The notes beneath the pieces are model-generated. The model worked only from the letters and a program-made list of their open reading frames with translations. It made no database searches and was not told the origin of the DNA. A stretch of 64,000 nucleotides of DNA from Amphiura filiformis (lineage: Eukaryota; Echinodermata; Ophiuroidea; Amphilepidida; Amphiuridae): contig NC_092628.1 of the NCBI RefSeq assembly GCF_039555335.1, positions 73,968,713-74,032,712 on the forward strand, written 5' to 3'. Made by a program: the position numbers and the translations under genes. Position 1 is the first letter of the stretch, and each line of letters begins with the position of its first letter. Positions 1 to 32,100 of this stretch are shown piece by piece.

Positions 1-141
1 AACCCCATCTCAGAATTAGGTACCAGCGCCCTATGCGCTGGCGAAAACTAACTAAATTTTGGAAACTGTCCAATGCTACATGTAAGTACATGATTTCTGT
101 CATCAAAATGACAGCATCAAAGCTCCAAATTTTAAAGTTAC

Positions 142-20328
<20,187 letters not shown>

Positions 20329-22788
20329 TCTGCACTGTTGATGTACACAGAATGTTGGCTGGATGGGCGTTGCCAAGCTAACGATGATCTTACTCCAATG
20401 CCGATCACTTCCACCGTTTTCGCTTCCTACATCAACTCATAAAGTAACATTATACTATAAAAAATCATTTTAATAATTGCTCATGTCCATCAGTGCACAA
20501 AAACCGTGAAACAAACTCGCACAAATTACTCCATTCGTCGTTTTTCAGCGCAAGCTCTTGCCAAATAGCAGATGAGGTCAAAGGTTACAACGGGAATTTG
20601 TCATAACGCCCTCAATATTTCCCAAAGTGTGACAGGTATCTGACAAATATGCAATAATGGTTTTCGTCATCAAATAATTGGAATTCCATGAAGTCACGTC
20701 CTTTGTGTGTTGGTATTGTTGGCATGAATCATTCTGATTTGATGAATTTGCTGTGGCAACGAACTTTGTTGCTAAGTAGCTCTTGCCAGATTACTTATTA
20801 TGTTTTAAATATGCGATGTTAGATCAAGTAAAATCTTTTTTTTTCAACTATATTTATTTATATAGGGCCTAGGCCTATTTGCTGGGATTTGAAAAGACGC
20901 TTTTTTCAACTAGGGGTAGGGCTTTGGAGAAGTAACAGAAATAATATTTTTGTTAAAATGTTACTAGGGGCCTCTACGTTTTTATGATGTGTTAACAAAG
21001 CCTTTGCAATTACAATTCCACACTGAACTAATAAATTAAGGGCCGGGCATCCCTCTTTTTGATAACATTAAATATCGGGTTATATAAAGGTCAGGTCATG
21101 AAAACGTTTTTTTAAAGCACAACTTTAAAAAAAACCGTTTTGTATCAAAACACACTGCAACAATATTTGTTAAATGTTTTCAAAATATTATTATAAACTA
21201 TTTTTTTGCAAACACTGATTTTGGCCAAATATTTTGTCAAGCTCCCTCCACCTCATTCCACTCATCTTCGCGGTTCATCTTTATCATGAGCAATATGCTA
21301 AATAGCTATGGTCTTGTGGCTAACAAGAATGTGTCTTTAAAAAGTCACGGATCAGGTGTATAGTACATGTACTTTGAGCTACTTTGGTCTAACATTCAAT
21401 ATTCATATCTAACCTACTCTGCACTTATTCGACAATAAATAAGTGATATGAGGCTTAATAATGATACCTGCGTCTTGACTCTGGAAAACAATTTTTTTTT
21501 TAAACTCATTTTGCATTTAGTTTTTAAGCCACCTCGGGAGCCACCTACAGGATCTCGTTTTGCATGTAGGTTTTTATTGCGTTGCAAAGTAGCAAAACTT
21601 TCTTTATATAGGCCTATGGCCCAATTCGTGCCTGGAAAGGGCTATCCCCTTTTACAACCTATCGACAGGTCTGATTTCTATAATGAGGTGTCACCGGGTT
21701 TGCAAGAGATAATAATACCAAATCTAAACACCATGAAATTTACCACATCACGACCAAGCTCACATTGGGCGCCCATTCCTTTTTAAAGGAATTTTATTAA
21801 GTCACCTACTAGGAAACAAATTTGGCTATAACTACGAAGAAAATTGTATCTTAAGTCTATCTTATCACAAGTAAACAAAATAATTACACAGCTTGCTCTT
21901 GCTAGCTTTTGTCAGGGTCAGGGATATGTATGAACACCAATATTATACAGGTTTATAGGCCTACACATGGGTTATTACAAGAGTCAATAAACATTAGCTA
22001 ACATTCAATTAACTATAGAGTATAGATAATGGACTTAGTTTTGTGCAATGTAGTAATTTTCTGAAGTAAATCGCTTGCTGCACAGTTTTCTATACAGAAT
22101 GATAATTATGTTTACTTTGTAATCAGGCCTGGCCATGACCCTGCTAGTTTTGATTAACCAATCAGTTATGTGTATTGTCAGCATGTGATGGCTATAAGCC
22201 AATTGCAAACATGTTTCTAAAAAAGGCTAAAAAATTCCTACTCCTGGACAGACTCTTTTCCGGGTTAGGGCTAATTAGTAAGTTGTCATGTGTGGCAAGA
22301 TTAGATAAAGGCATACAAACTAGGGTATGAGATATTAGGAATTATTTCCTAGACTCTTAACCACCGGCTTGGGGGGCAACAATACCTATTCATGACACAG
22401 GATATGTAAGGGATAAACTGTGCATATGAGATGTGGGGAAATCATTTCACTGCCGTGGAAAAAAAAATAATCACGTCCTATACTCGTCGACTACTGTGGC
22501 ATCCGCACTACTCTGTAGTCCAGTCCCGGGAGTCCAGTCCCGGGAGTCCAGTCCAGTCCAGCTACCCAGAATACCAGCTATAATACCATGTGTATATACA
22601 GTACGAACAAAAATGTTATGCATATTAAATTATATCTATATCCATAATTTATATCTAGGCCTTACAAGCTTTGCTTATGATGTCCAAACCAATATCCACC
22701 CTGCCCAAACCCGGCCTTTTTTTTACCGTACTCGAAGAAAATGGCATGATGTTTTCCAATCAGTGACCGATACACTTTCATTCAGATA
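20329..22788. other. Spacer upstream of the minus-strand UGCG gene
   Basis: Should contain that gene's promoter and 5' UTR. No TATA box or other promoter element could be fixed. A small tandem repeat of AGTCCAGTCCCGGG lies at 22513-22562. The short frames, including 112 and 126 codons, show no recognisable domain. Confidence 0.4.
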
Positions 22789-24122
22789 CGAGGGGTGGTC
22801 AATAAATTCGTAGAACAGGATAAGGCTTCTTGAAAAAGTACCAGCAAAATTCTCACAATTTTTCTTGAAAACTTTTTTGTCAACAAAATGGAAGTCTTCC
22901 GATTGCTCCATGTGACTCTTCAATGAAGGTTCATCAGCATTAACAATTGATATTATGGGTAGGACATAATATTCTAACATTCTAGGTTTCACTAACTCAA
23001 CTGGAAGCCATGCGACTCCCATCACGACTCTCCCTGAATCGCATAAAACAGCGACGAACTTCTTACTCTTAGGGGTAGGATATCCAGGTGATTTCACTGA
23101 GTGGACTCATAATTGCTGTGAATATTCATATTGTACATGTATGTCTTATCTCCTTTACGCGCGGGAGCGATCGTTATTTATGGCAGGGGGGGAATGGGTA
23201 AATTTAGGGGGGAACACGAAATTTTGTTGTGGTCTTGAGGGGGGAACCTGAAATTTTTAGTTAAACCAGGAGGGGGGATTGTTAAATTTTAAATGGAGAA
23301 AATTGGGAAAACTTTTTGAGCGGACGCGAGGGGGGAACGCGAAATTTTTTGTCGATATATTTGCCAAAACACCCATTCCCCCCTGCCGTAAATAACGATC
23401 GGTCCCTTAGCATGTTTAGCCAAATATGAATAAAACTTGTCTTGGCGTTCATTCTTTAAGTGTGTAGGAGAAGTGGACTTGATTCTGTCAACTGGTAGGC
23501 CTATCAATTTTGTGCATGAAAACTCTGGGACCCCATCCAAATTTTAATGGAATTATGTTGAAAACATTTCCATATATGTAGTTGTCATATTTTTTGCTAT
23601 CTTATTTTTCTTGTTTTTGTTCTTTATCATAATCAATACCTTTGTATTAGCACGTATGTCATTAGTACTATAGTGGGGACGTCAGCAAGTCTTGTGGACC
23701 AATTGATGATCTTCAAGGACCCTCATTCCATCATTCATGGGGTATCATAGTTTCGAGAAACCGCGTGCAGTTCGTATTGTTCTTCCGAGTTCAAATTTAA
23801 AATCGTGAAGTTAATAGGCCTATCTCTTGAACTCGAAGGACCACTGAGTGATATCAAGAACTTTGCGGCTTTCGCCACTGTACATTGATAAATTTCATTC
23901 AAAGTTTTCACTTTCATCGGCAACAAAATAATACCATGGTAATCATGTGTTCCAGTGAATTCAAGGAGGTATATACAGTGATGCAAAATATTTTTGCAGT
24001 AATGCTGTGAAGGAACAAGCTTTCAAATGAGACCAAATCCCGGGAACCAAATTCATACCCTGTGACAAAGTAACATCCCGGAGTAACATACTTTGTTCTA
24101 CGAACTTATTGACCGCCCCTCG
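22789..24122 (-). mobile_element. Mariner-type element, 1,334 bp, degenerate
   Basis: Ends are inverted repeats of 28 bp with two mismatches, starting CGAGGGGTGGTCAATAA (22789) and ending GACCGCCCCTCG (24122). The left flank is TA (22787-22788); the right flank is TG. Length is typical for mariner. On the minus strand, around 23070-22990, the translation PGYPTPKSKKFVAVLCDSGR followed by VVMGVAWLP resembles the mariner stretch before the second catalytic Asp (SPKKFK...SGKVMATVFWD). Other fragments are at 23735-23986. The transposase is broken and has a MITE inside. Confidence 0.68.
23163..23406. mobile_element. MITE, 244 bp, nested in the mariner relic
   Basis: Ends GGGAGCGATCGTTATTTATG and its near-exact inverted copy ending at 23406 (about 32 of 34 bp, including GGCAGGGGGGAATGG). 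The interior has repeated GGGGGGAAC.CGAAATTTT. No clear target duplication. Confidence 0.75.
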
Positions 24123-24732
24123 TGTAAAAGTAACCAATGACCGTACAATGTACGAAGTCCAAAGATTATATTTGCTTTTTGCTTGTCTTGTGTCCCTGAC
24201 GTAATCATGAATAGCTATAGCTGCCGTATTTTATTTACAAAAGTGACAAATCTTGTGCGGACTGTAACCTATATAGGCCTAGGCCTCCCAGTGGGCACAA
24301 TTGGTTGCTACTATGTTGTGTCAACGTCAATATCTAACGTTGGACGACGGTTGCCTGGAGGATGGATATGAAAGTTTTTTTGACGCCAAAATAGAACGTT
24401 GGTGCGACGTCCACATTCAGCGTTGTGCAGACGTTAGCCAACGTCGATCCAACATTGACCCAACCCTAATAAAGATGTAATTTGTGACGTTGGGCTAACA
24501 TAATATCGTTGATGTTGGGCCAATGTTATTAATCCATCCATTGACCAACGTTAAACCAACGTTGATCCAACCATTGGCAAGTAACCCCAAAGAGACGAAA
24601 AATCATGAAAAAAAGAAAGAAGAATATTATTTAGTAGCATATACTCTGCTTACACAGAGCCTTACACTTAATACTGTCTATATTACAACGGAAGCAAATT
24701 TCCTAGCTTAATTTTATACATAACACTTACCT

Positions 24733-24807
24733 TGATGTACCTTCCGGGATTCGAACCCATGACCTTTGGATTATGAGACTGATGCCCTACCGACTGAGCT
24801 AACGGGG
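24733..24807 (-). tRNA. tRNA-Met(CAT)-like sequence, degenerate; probable pseudogene or SINE head
   Basis: On the minus strand it keeps a perfect A box (TAGCTCAGTCGG), a loop CTCATAA with anticodon CAT, and a perfect B box (GGTTCGAATCC). The acceptor stem pairs at only about three of seven positions and the anticodon stem has several mismatches, so a working tRNA is unlikely. A SINE-like tail could follow toward 24600. Confidence 0.55.
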
Positions 24808-25068
24808 TTTACATATTCGATGAAGTGTTTTAAGTTAATATAAGCAATATTTTGATGGCTAAACCTGCTAAAGTGAATTATTTAAAGGATATTGATCAAA
24901 TTTACTGTAAATATTGATAACATTTAATAAATTTGTTGATTTTTTGCCTTTCTTTTTTTTAAATAAAAAATCTTACTGACGATTGAATTCCAAAGTTTTA
25001 TTGTTATTATAAATATAATTATATATTTATTAGGTTTATATATTACATTATCACTAAGCATTATATTC

Positions 25069-25129
25069 ATCACCATCATCATCATCATCATCATCATCAT
25101 CACCATCATCATCAACATCATCATCATCC
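25069..25129 (+). repeat. (CAT)n/(ATC)n microsatellite
   Basis: Interrupted ATC repeat. Further short ATC tracts occur at 25241-25262 and 26370-26425, on both sides of the telomeric array. Confidence 0.95.
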
Positions 25130-25280
25130 AACCCATTCTCATTCTTATTTTGTACATATGATACAAATGGTCAAAGCAGTTAAAATGTATATATGATACA
25201 AATTAGACCATGCGCAAGAATGGATGCGCAGTAGTCAAGGATCATCATCATCATCATCATCAAATTATACAGCAGTAAAT

Positions 25281-25853
25281 AGCGCCCTCTGTTGATCAAA
25301 ATTCACTTTAGTAAGTACTTTTTAAGAGAGTTAATTAATATTTGAGTTAATAAGTAACACTATAAAATGTAAAAAGCAGAATTTTGTTAATTTAAAAACT
25401 GAAATGAGGTATGGGGCTGGCTGGGGGTGGCCACGGGGCGTTAGCTCAAGCTCAAGGACAATATTGTTCAAGGTTGCGCCGCAGGCCTATAAAGAAACAA
25501 TGTTGCTCCCAATACAATAGCAAACAAGCTTAAACTGTAAATTAGCCACCGATAGAGGGCAGGGCCTGAAGAATGAGGGAAATTACGGGGTAAAAATGTA
25601 AAATAAGTAGAAAGTGTGAAATGGGTGACGGGCTGTCTCTAAGTATGGATATGGGTGACGAGCTGTCGATAACATAATCACAGCCCGTCACCCTTAAGGT
25701 TACCCTAACACTAACCCTAATCCTAATCCCCTAACCCTAACCCTAATCCTAACCATAATCCTAACCCTAATCCTAACCCTGACCCACTAACCCTAACCCC
25801 TAACCCTAACCCTAACCCTAACCTAACCCTAACCCTAACCCTAACCCTAACCA

Positions 25854-25893
<40 letters not shown>

Positions 25894-26172
25894 CCCTAAC
25901 CCTAACCCTAACCCTAACCCTAACCCCCTAACCCTAACCCTAACCCCTAACCCCTAACCCTAACCCCCTAACCCTAACCCTAACCCTAACCCTAACACTA
26001 ACCCCTAACCCTAACCCTAACCCTAAACCCCTAACCCTAACCCTAACCCTAACCCACTAATCCTAACCCTAATCCACTATCCCTAACCCTAACCTTAATG
26101 TAACATTGACCAACAGTAACCTTAATGTATAAAATTGGCCAACAGCACCATTAATGTAACACAGAGGGCGCT
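25281..26172. repeat. Inner inverted-repeat unit enclosing the telomeric array
   Basis: AGCGCCCTCTGT at 25281-25292 is inverted exactly at 26161-26172. Between them lie GGGTGACGGGCTGT repeats, with inverted copies at 25621-25692, and the telomeric array. AGCGCCCTC motifs occur elsewhere in the window (for example 19409), so this may be the end signature of a common MITE. Confidence 0.5.
25700..26094 (+). repeat. Interstitial telomeric repeat array (CCCTAA)n, about 395 bp
   Basis: Dozens of CCCTAA units with variants (CCCCTAA, CCACTAA, TCCTAA, CACTAA). The plus strand is C-rich, so TTAGGG is on the minus strand. Unit decay shows an old interstitial array, not a chromosome end. Unique sequence continues on both sides. 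Confidence 0.96.
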
Positions 26173-26599
26173 AATTACAGCCGTGCTAAATATACAAAAT
26201 AAGCATCATCATCACTTCAGTGAAATGCGCAGAAGTCGGATTTTTCTTAAAATGTAATATATTTACATTTTAATCTTTCTATTGCGCATGCCTTAAAATG
26301 TATCATATAAACAAAATTAGGTGTTCACGATTTGTAACATATATACAATTTAGCTAGAGAATGTCTTGCATCATCATCATCATGAGTTGCAACATCATCA
26401 TCATCCTCATCATTATTATTATTAGTTTATCTAGTGGGCTTTTATAGTCTTTATTTAATGTTACACTCTAATACGCCTAGTAAATAGAAAATTTTGGACC
26501 AACTTGACCATTCCGATGACTTGGAAACAGTAGGCCTGTCAACTGTCATGGTGTTTACCAACGTTGGTCCGATATCGCGGACGGCATTCTGACCGTCAT

Positions 26600-26641
26600 A
26601 TTAAGGTTTGTGCGACGACGTGTCGTCGCACAAACCTTAAT
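26600..26641. repeat. 42-bp near-perfect palindrome
   Basis: ATTAAGGTTTGTGCGACGAC, then GT, then the exact reverse complement of the first 20 bases. It would form a 20-bp hairpin or cruciform. Inside the 4.0-kb element. Confidence 0.95.
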
Positions 26642-27610
26642 TTTTCCCCAACGTTTCCCCAATCTCGGCGTAAGAAACTGTCATTTTAAGACAATATAAG
26701 CCAAATGCAACATATTTATCGTCGGTCGTACCGATCATACTGCAGTTACTGTCCGTTTTCCTATACACAATACACAGTGCTCTCACCATTGACGCGTGAC
26801 CCCTACAAATGATGTATGTTGGGAGAATGGACACTTGCCTAGTTAACATCACTGTGTGAAAAATAACCAGCCAATATTTTATTTATTCTCCAAAACTTCT
26901 AGCAAATATATTTCTCTAACATGACCTAAAATTACAGCTAGGTTAGATGTTCAGAAATGGTCGTACTTTTGTAAAATATGAGTGAGGGCAAGGCATAGCT
27001 AGCCAACTCCCCGTGTTATTTGAATGGAGATTTGACCGAAAATATTGGTATCGGACCGCTCACTTCTGAAGGATGCCACAAAAAACCCGGTAAAAGCTAC
27101 ATTTAAATTATTCTAAATAGGTTCTAGAAAATAAAGTTTTGTAACATGTCCTAAATTTTTAGCTAATTTAGGTGTTTGGAGAGGGTCGTACTTTTGTGTT
27201 TTAGGAAGGACATGTAAACGACAGATAACACCAAAAATATGAAGAAATTATTTCTAAACCGTGTTAAGTCAAAAATCATTATGTTGCTCATTTTCAAGAA
27301 TGCTGGTTTACAAAAAGCACGACATTGTCTGATTTCGTGAACAAAGCCACACATAACATTGTTTCCTTTCGTTTCCTTTATAATCGGTTACCCAACTGAA
27401 GCTATGAATACCAGTTTTATTGCGATATCGCACATGAAAACAGTCACTTGTGCACAACCAGAGAAGATCCGATTTAATCAGTTGAGCTGTTTCAATGAGT
27501 GTTATCTTGGTTTAATAGCTTTTAATGGGGTTAAGTCCTGCAAAGGTCGAGATGAATTCTACTGTAGACATGACTGCATCATGTGTCGTCAATGAAGTGT
27601 TACCGTACTT

Positions 27611-28150
27611 CAACGTTAGTAGGCCTATTGAGGTCATACGACAACCAGCGTATGGCAGACGATGTCGTCAAAGAAGTGTTACCTCAACGTTATATTGAGA
27701 TCGTACAACAACCATTGCACGGCAGTCATTATGTGACCTTAATACAACGTCTTTATCGCAGTTGTACCGATGTCGTCAATAAAGTGCTGCTTCAACGTTA
27801 GTATTGAGGTCATACGACAACCATCGTACGGCAGACGTTGTTGCGACGTCTTCAATCATTGGTGTACCGATGTCGTCAATGAAGTGTTACCTCAACGTTA
27901 TATTGAAGTCGTACGACAACTGTCGCAGGGTAGTCAACAGGTGACGTTAATGCAACATCTTTATTGTCAGTTGTACTGATGTCGGCAATGAAGTATTGCC
28001 TCAACGTTATATTGAAGTCGTACGACAACTGTCGCAGGGTAGTCAACAGGTGACGTTAATGCAACATCTTTATTGTCAGTTGTACTGATGTCGGCAATGA
28101 AGTGTTGCCTCAACGTTGTATTGAAGTCGTACGACGATCGTCTTACGGCC
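27611..28150 (+). repeat. 109-bp minisatellite
   Basis: Units start at CAACGTT near 27611, 27684, 27793, 27893, 28002 and 28111. The last two full units are almost identical (GTACGACAACTGTCGCAGGG). It forms the right sub-terminal part of the 4.0-kb element. Short frames here are repeat artefacts. Confidence 0.85.
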
Positions 28151-28302
28151 GACATTACCACAACGTTTGTGCGACGTCGTCACTAATAGGTGCACTGACG
28201 TCCTAGATTATTACTTGCGTTAACGTTGGAATTTGGTTGCCCGACGTCCGATCTTATTACAACGTCCATACAACGTAGTTTTTCCCGATTGTGCCCACTG
28301 GG

Positions 28303-29121
28303 CTGGCTTATTGTTCTCCCGGATTGTTCTTATTGGTGCTCCTTTGAAAAAGCAGTAAATCCATGTCATTTATTTCATGTCGTTTTTTTAAGAAGCGGTT
28401 CGAGTCCATGGATGAAACGACCGAGTTTTTTGTGCCAATGCGAGATTTAATTCCTTTTTTTTTTACTTCTGGCAGCAATAAGTTTATTTTGCAGATACGC
28501 CTCTTTCTCGAGGTTTTCAAAAAATGACAGTCGCGTGTGACGGCGAGATTGTCATGCTCAGACGAATTTAACCCGTTGTCTACCGACGTGGCACCATGTA
28601 CCAGCAGAAGGCTTACAAACCCAGGATTACAAATTTAAGAAATATAAAACTTCGTTTGATTTTACTGAAGTAATTTCCTGTTAACCAGGTTTAAGTACTG
28701 CAAAGGTCGAATCATGTTTGCTGTGCAGAATAACTGAATATGTTATTTCACTGACTTTCGTGTACTTTTTATAGGCCTGTGAACATAGTGAAGATTTTAT
28801 TCATACACCGTCGCATGGAAGTATAAATATAACAAGAATCATCCGGTTGACTAATTTTTGCCGGCACGATATCGCGATACTCGTGATACCGAGCTAGTTA
28901 ATATGAGGATTGGTATCAAATTGTGATATCACCCTGGTCATGATGCATGGATTACGAATTATTTGAAATTTCATCGTTTTGATTCAACTGTTGGACCATC
29001 TCGATATGGAATCATATCGCAAGTAAAATTGGAAAAGAAACACCGTGCCAGACTATATAGCTAATCACCGGAGAAACTACTAGAGGCTGAGGATACCCCG
29101 GGAGGATACCGAACCACATCA
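28303..29121. other. Region upstream of the plus-strand UGCG gene
   Basis: Expected to carry the promoter and 5' UTR of the plus-strand UGCG copy. No TATA box or other element could be assigned and no repeat was recognised. Confidence 0.4.
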
Positions 29122-32100
29122 ATGATGATATCGGGATTATACCCGGATCCGTATCCCTGTAATTATACAACTTTTAGCAGCAAGAAGATGCATGATATAT
29201 TAGACTGGGATATTGGAATACCATCAAGTGAAATTGTATTTTCACTATGTGTAATTGCATTTGCATTGGAAATTATGTTACTTCTATTTCATTTTATTGG
29301 AATTATTTATGCGTAAGTTATCATATAATATAAAATCCCAAACCACATAAAAAAAATCAAAATATCATTGGTTCAATTGTGTTATATAAGATATTGACAC
29401 ATCTCGCAATTATACTCGCACAAAATATATGTGTAAACCCTTTTGTAATTTTCTTTCAAATTGAAGTAAAATGAAAAAAAAAAGCTTGAAAGGAGGCTAT
29501 TGGGCTGTCACGTTCGTCAGGTTGAGGCTCAAATATTGCTGATCATAATATAATAAGAAATCGAAAACACGAGTTCTTTGAGAGTGCAAGTGCATGTATT
29601 CTTGATGGCAAGTTGATGCTGGTATAAATAAACGCCCTTTTTACTTTTTGCACAAGTAGGGGCCTACTCGTTAAAATAAGCTAAAATACGATTTTGTTTT
29701 TCATATCACAAAAGAACGAGTTTTAAAACAACATTTTACATGTTTAAATTGACAATCAGGACTGGTTTAATAATTTGTTGTTTTTAGTACATTTTAGCAG
29801 AGTAGGCCCCCGGTATAAACGCCTGAAATTATAGAGAAAGATGTTTAGAATGTGGGATGGACGTTGGAATATCCCTATCTTATCTGATATATACACATTA
29901 TACACATCCAATAAGAATATTATGTAACAAATATTTGTCATGAGTCAACTGGTATGAATATCGTGACCTTTGCGTGTTGCATCATATCAGTCCATTTGAC
30001 TATCATGCCATTTATTTATTTCAAGGTTTATTCTCACATGATGTTGTATATTTATATCAAAGATACTCTTGCAAGGTCCGGATTGTAAATTGATTAAAGT
30101 GTTTCAATCTTTTCGGTTGATGATCATGATGATAGGTCAATACAGATTGTAAAATAGCTTAAAATGGAATTTTAGATTAACTCGAACGTTTTTTGTAGAC
30201 TGATTTCATCTTCCAACATGTCCAATCAACGTAGGCATACTGCCAAATGGCATGCATTACATTGGTTGAAATGAGATTTCAATCTTTTTAGAGTCAATAT
30301 TTTCAATCTTTACATTTTTTTTTCAATTAGAAAGAATTTGGCCCTTACTTCTGTCGGTAAAAGATTGAAAAACAATGAATACCAATCATTTCGATTGAAT
30401 AATCAATTGGAAAAGATTCCTATAAACTTCAATCACGAAAATTTAGATTTAATTAGAATTAATCTAATTAAATAGATTGAAAATTCCAATAATTCGATGG
30501 AATATTCGATCGACTTGCACGGCAAGAGATTGCAAGTTTAGATTGAATATTCAAGGGAGTGGTACACGTTCACGTCAATGGGGGAGAGTTTAGGACACCA
30601 ATAAAAGCCCGGGAAGAAAGTCATATTTTTCTCCAGTAAAATTTAACCTCTGTCCTATGTTTCGTTTTATGCATGGGCATTTGTTTTATACATATTTTGC
30701 TTCTCATATGAAAACCGCTGGAGCAAACTCAGAATTTGGAAACAATTTTTTAACATTCATGGTAGGCATATCACCACGCCCCTTTAAAGGCCCACTGGCT
30801 TTTATTGGTGTCCTAAACTTCACAAAATATGCAAGAAACTAAGATCAACAGTAGCACATAGTTTCTTTTTATTTAGTTTTTATATATACCTCAAATTGAG
30901 ATTAGTGAATATCTTGTTTTACAGAAATGACAAACACGCGAAGATATAAAAGACATGCAGTGTGTACGTCAGTGATTAGAATCTTTGTCCAAAAATGTTG
31001 GAAGTCCTATAAATATGTGACCTGACCTCTATGCTATAAATGTAAATATATACATGATATTTTTGATTCATGAATGTGTAATACCGGATCTCGTATTATG
31101 CACATTTTGCCCTCTGAATGATTTAGAATAATACTATACATGTATACTGAATTATACATTTCATTTCGTAACTAAGTTTCCGTTCTGGCCAGTTCAAATA
31201 AACACTATTTACTCAATTGGCCACAACATATTTATAGCATCAAATGCGTATATTTTTGGATATCTTTATGGGGCGATGTTATAATAAGATTATTGTTTGG
31301 ACAACTTATTCCTTTGTTTACTTATTACCATCCGTAACAATATTAATTGTGATAAAATTAAGAACCTGGGTATCGAAGTCACCGTATTTGAGAGCACACG
31401 ATCTCCATGGGGATTTTATTTTCATAATTTTACCTAGTAATATCAATATTATTATGCCATTATTGCCATGTTGATCTCCAAGTCTGACATGTAGGCTTGG
31501 GCAAATTACGTTTTAGTAAAGTTTCACGTTTCTCAATAATAGGCGATTATAACCGGTATATTGGTATATATGGTTAGTAAATAGAAACTTATAATTGGGC
31601 CTCTATTGCTATTCTCAACATTTCCTACCGAAATATAGAATTAATAGGATGAAATATGTAATAGATGGTGCAAGTACAAGGTTCTTTTCCAAGGTTCTTT
31701 CTGGGAAAAATAAAAATCAACACAAATATTTCAGGTCATTGATTATGGCTAGAGTATAGTATAGGCTATACTTTTGATCAATACCGTTTGATGAAAAATC
31801 ATGCATGCTGGGATCGAAAACTTAGGTCGGTAACCAAAAGTTTCATTTTAAAACACTGCCGACTAATTTTCAATAGACGATATAACAATTGATTGTTTTT
31901 TTTGTTTTTTTTTTGTTTTTTTCGTTTTCCGCAGCAAGTATGTCTTATATCAAAAGCCAAGTGTGAATATGTCAAGAGAAGAGCTACCTGGTGTTTCTAT
32001 TTTAAAACCTCTTGTTGGTGTTGATCCACATTTACAAGACAATTTGGAAACATATTTTAATATTAATTACCCTAAGGTAAGATATAATACATAATATGAT

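Larger units (their letters stand above)
24287..28302. mobile_element. 4.0-kb element with CCCAGTGGGCACAAT inverted ends
   Basis: CCCAGTGGGCACAAT at 24287 is inverted exactly at 28288-28302. Both sub-terminal regions (24300-24590 and 26540-28290) are crowded with CAACGTT/AACGTTG and GACGTC motifs, as expected for transposase-binding sub-terminal repeats. The middle holds a tRNA-Met-like sequence, (ATC)n tracts and telomeric repeats. No transposase gene and no certain target duplication. Superfamily not recognised. Confidence 0.65.

Noticed and set aside
21448-21786. 112-codon plus-strand open frame
   Set aside because: No recognisable domain, no neighbours in frame, composition like flanking A/T-rich DNA. 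Could be real but unsupported.
22433-22813. 126-codon plus-strand open frame
   Set aside because: Runs through a small tandem repeat into the mariner end; no domain or splice support.
24733-24807. Functional tRNA-Met gene
   Set aside because: Acceptor and anticodon stems do not pair well despite good A and B boxes.
24924-25166. Met-rich 80-codon minus-strand frame
   Set aside because: Produced by the (ATC)n microsatellite.
25700-26094. True chromosome end
   Set aside because: Units are degenerate and complex sequence continues for tens of kb on both sides.
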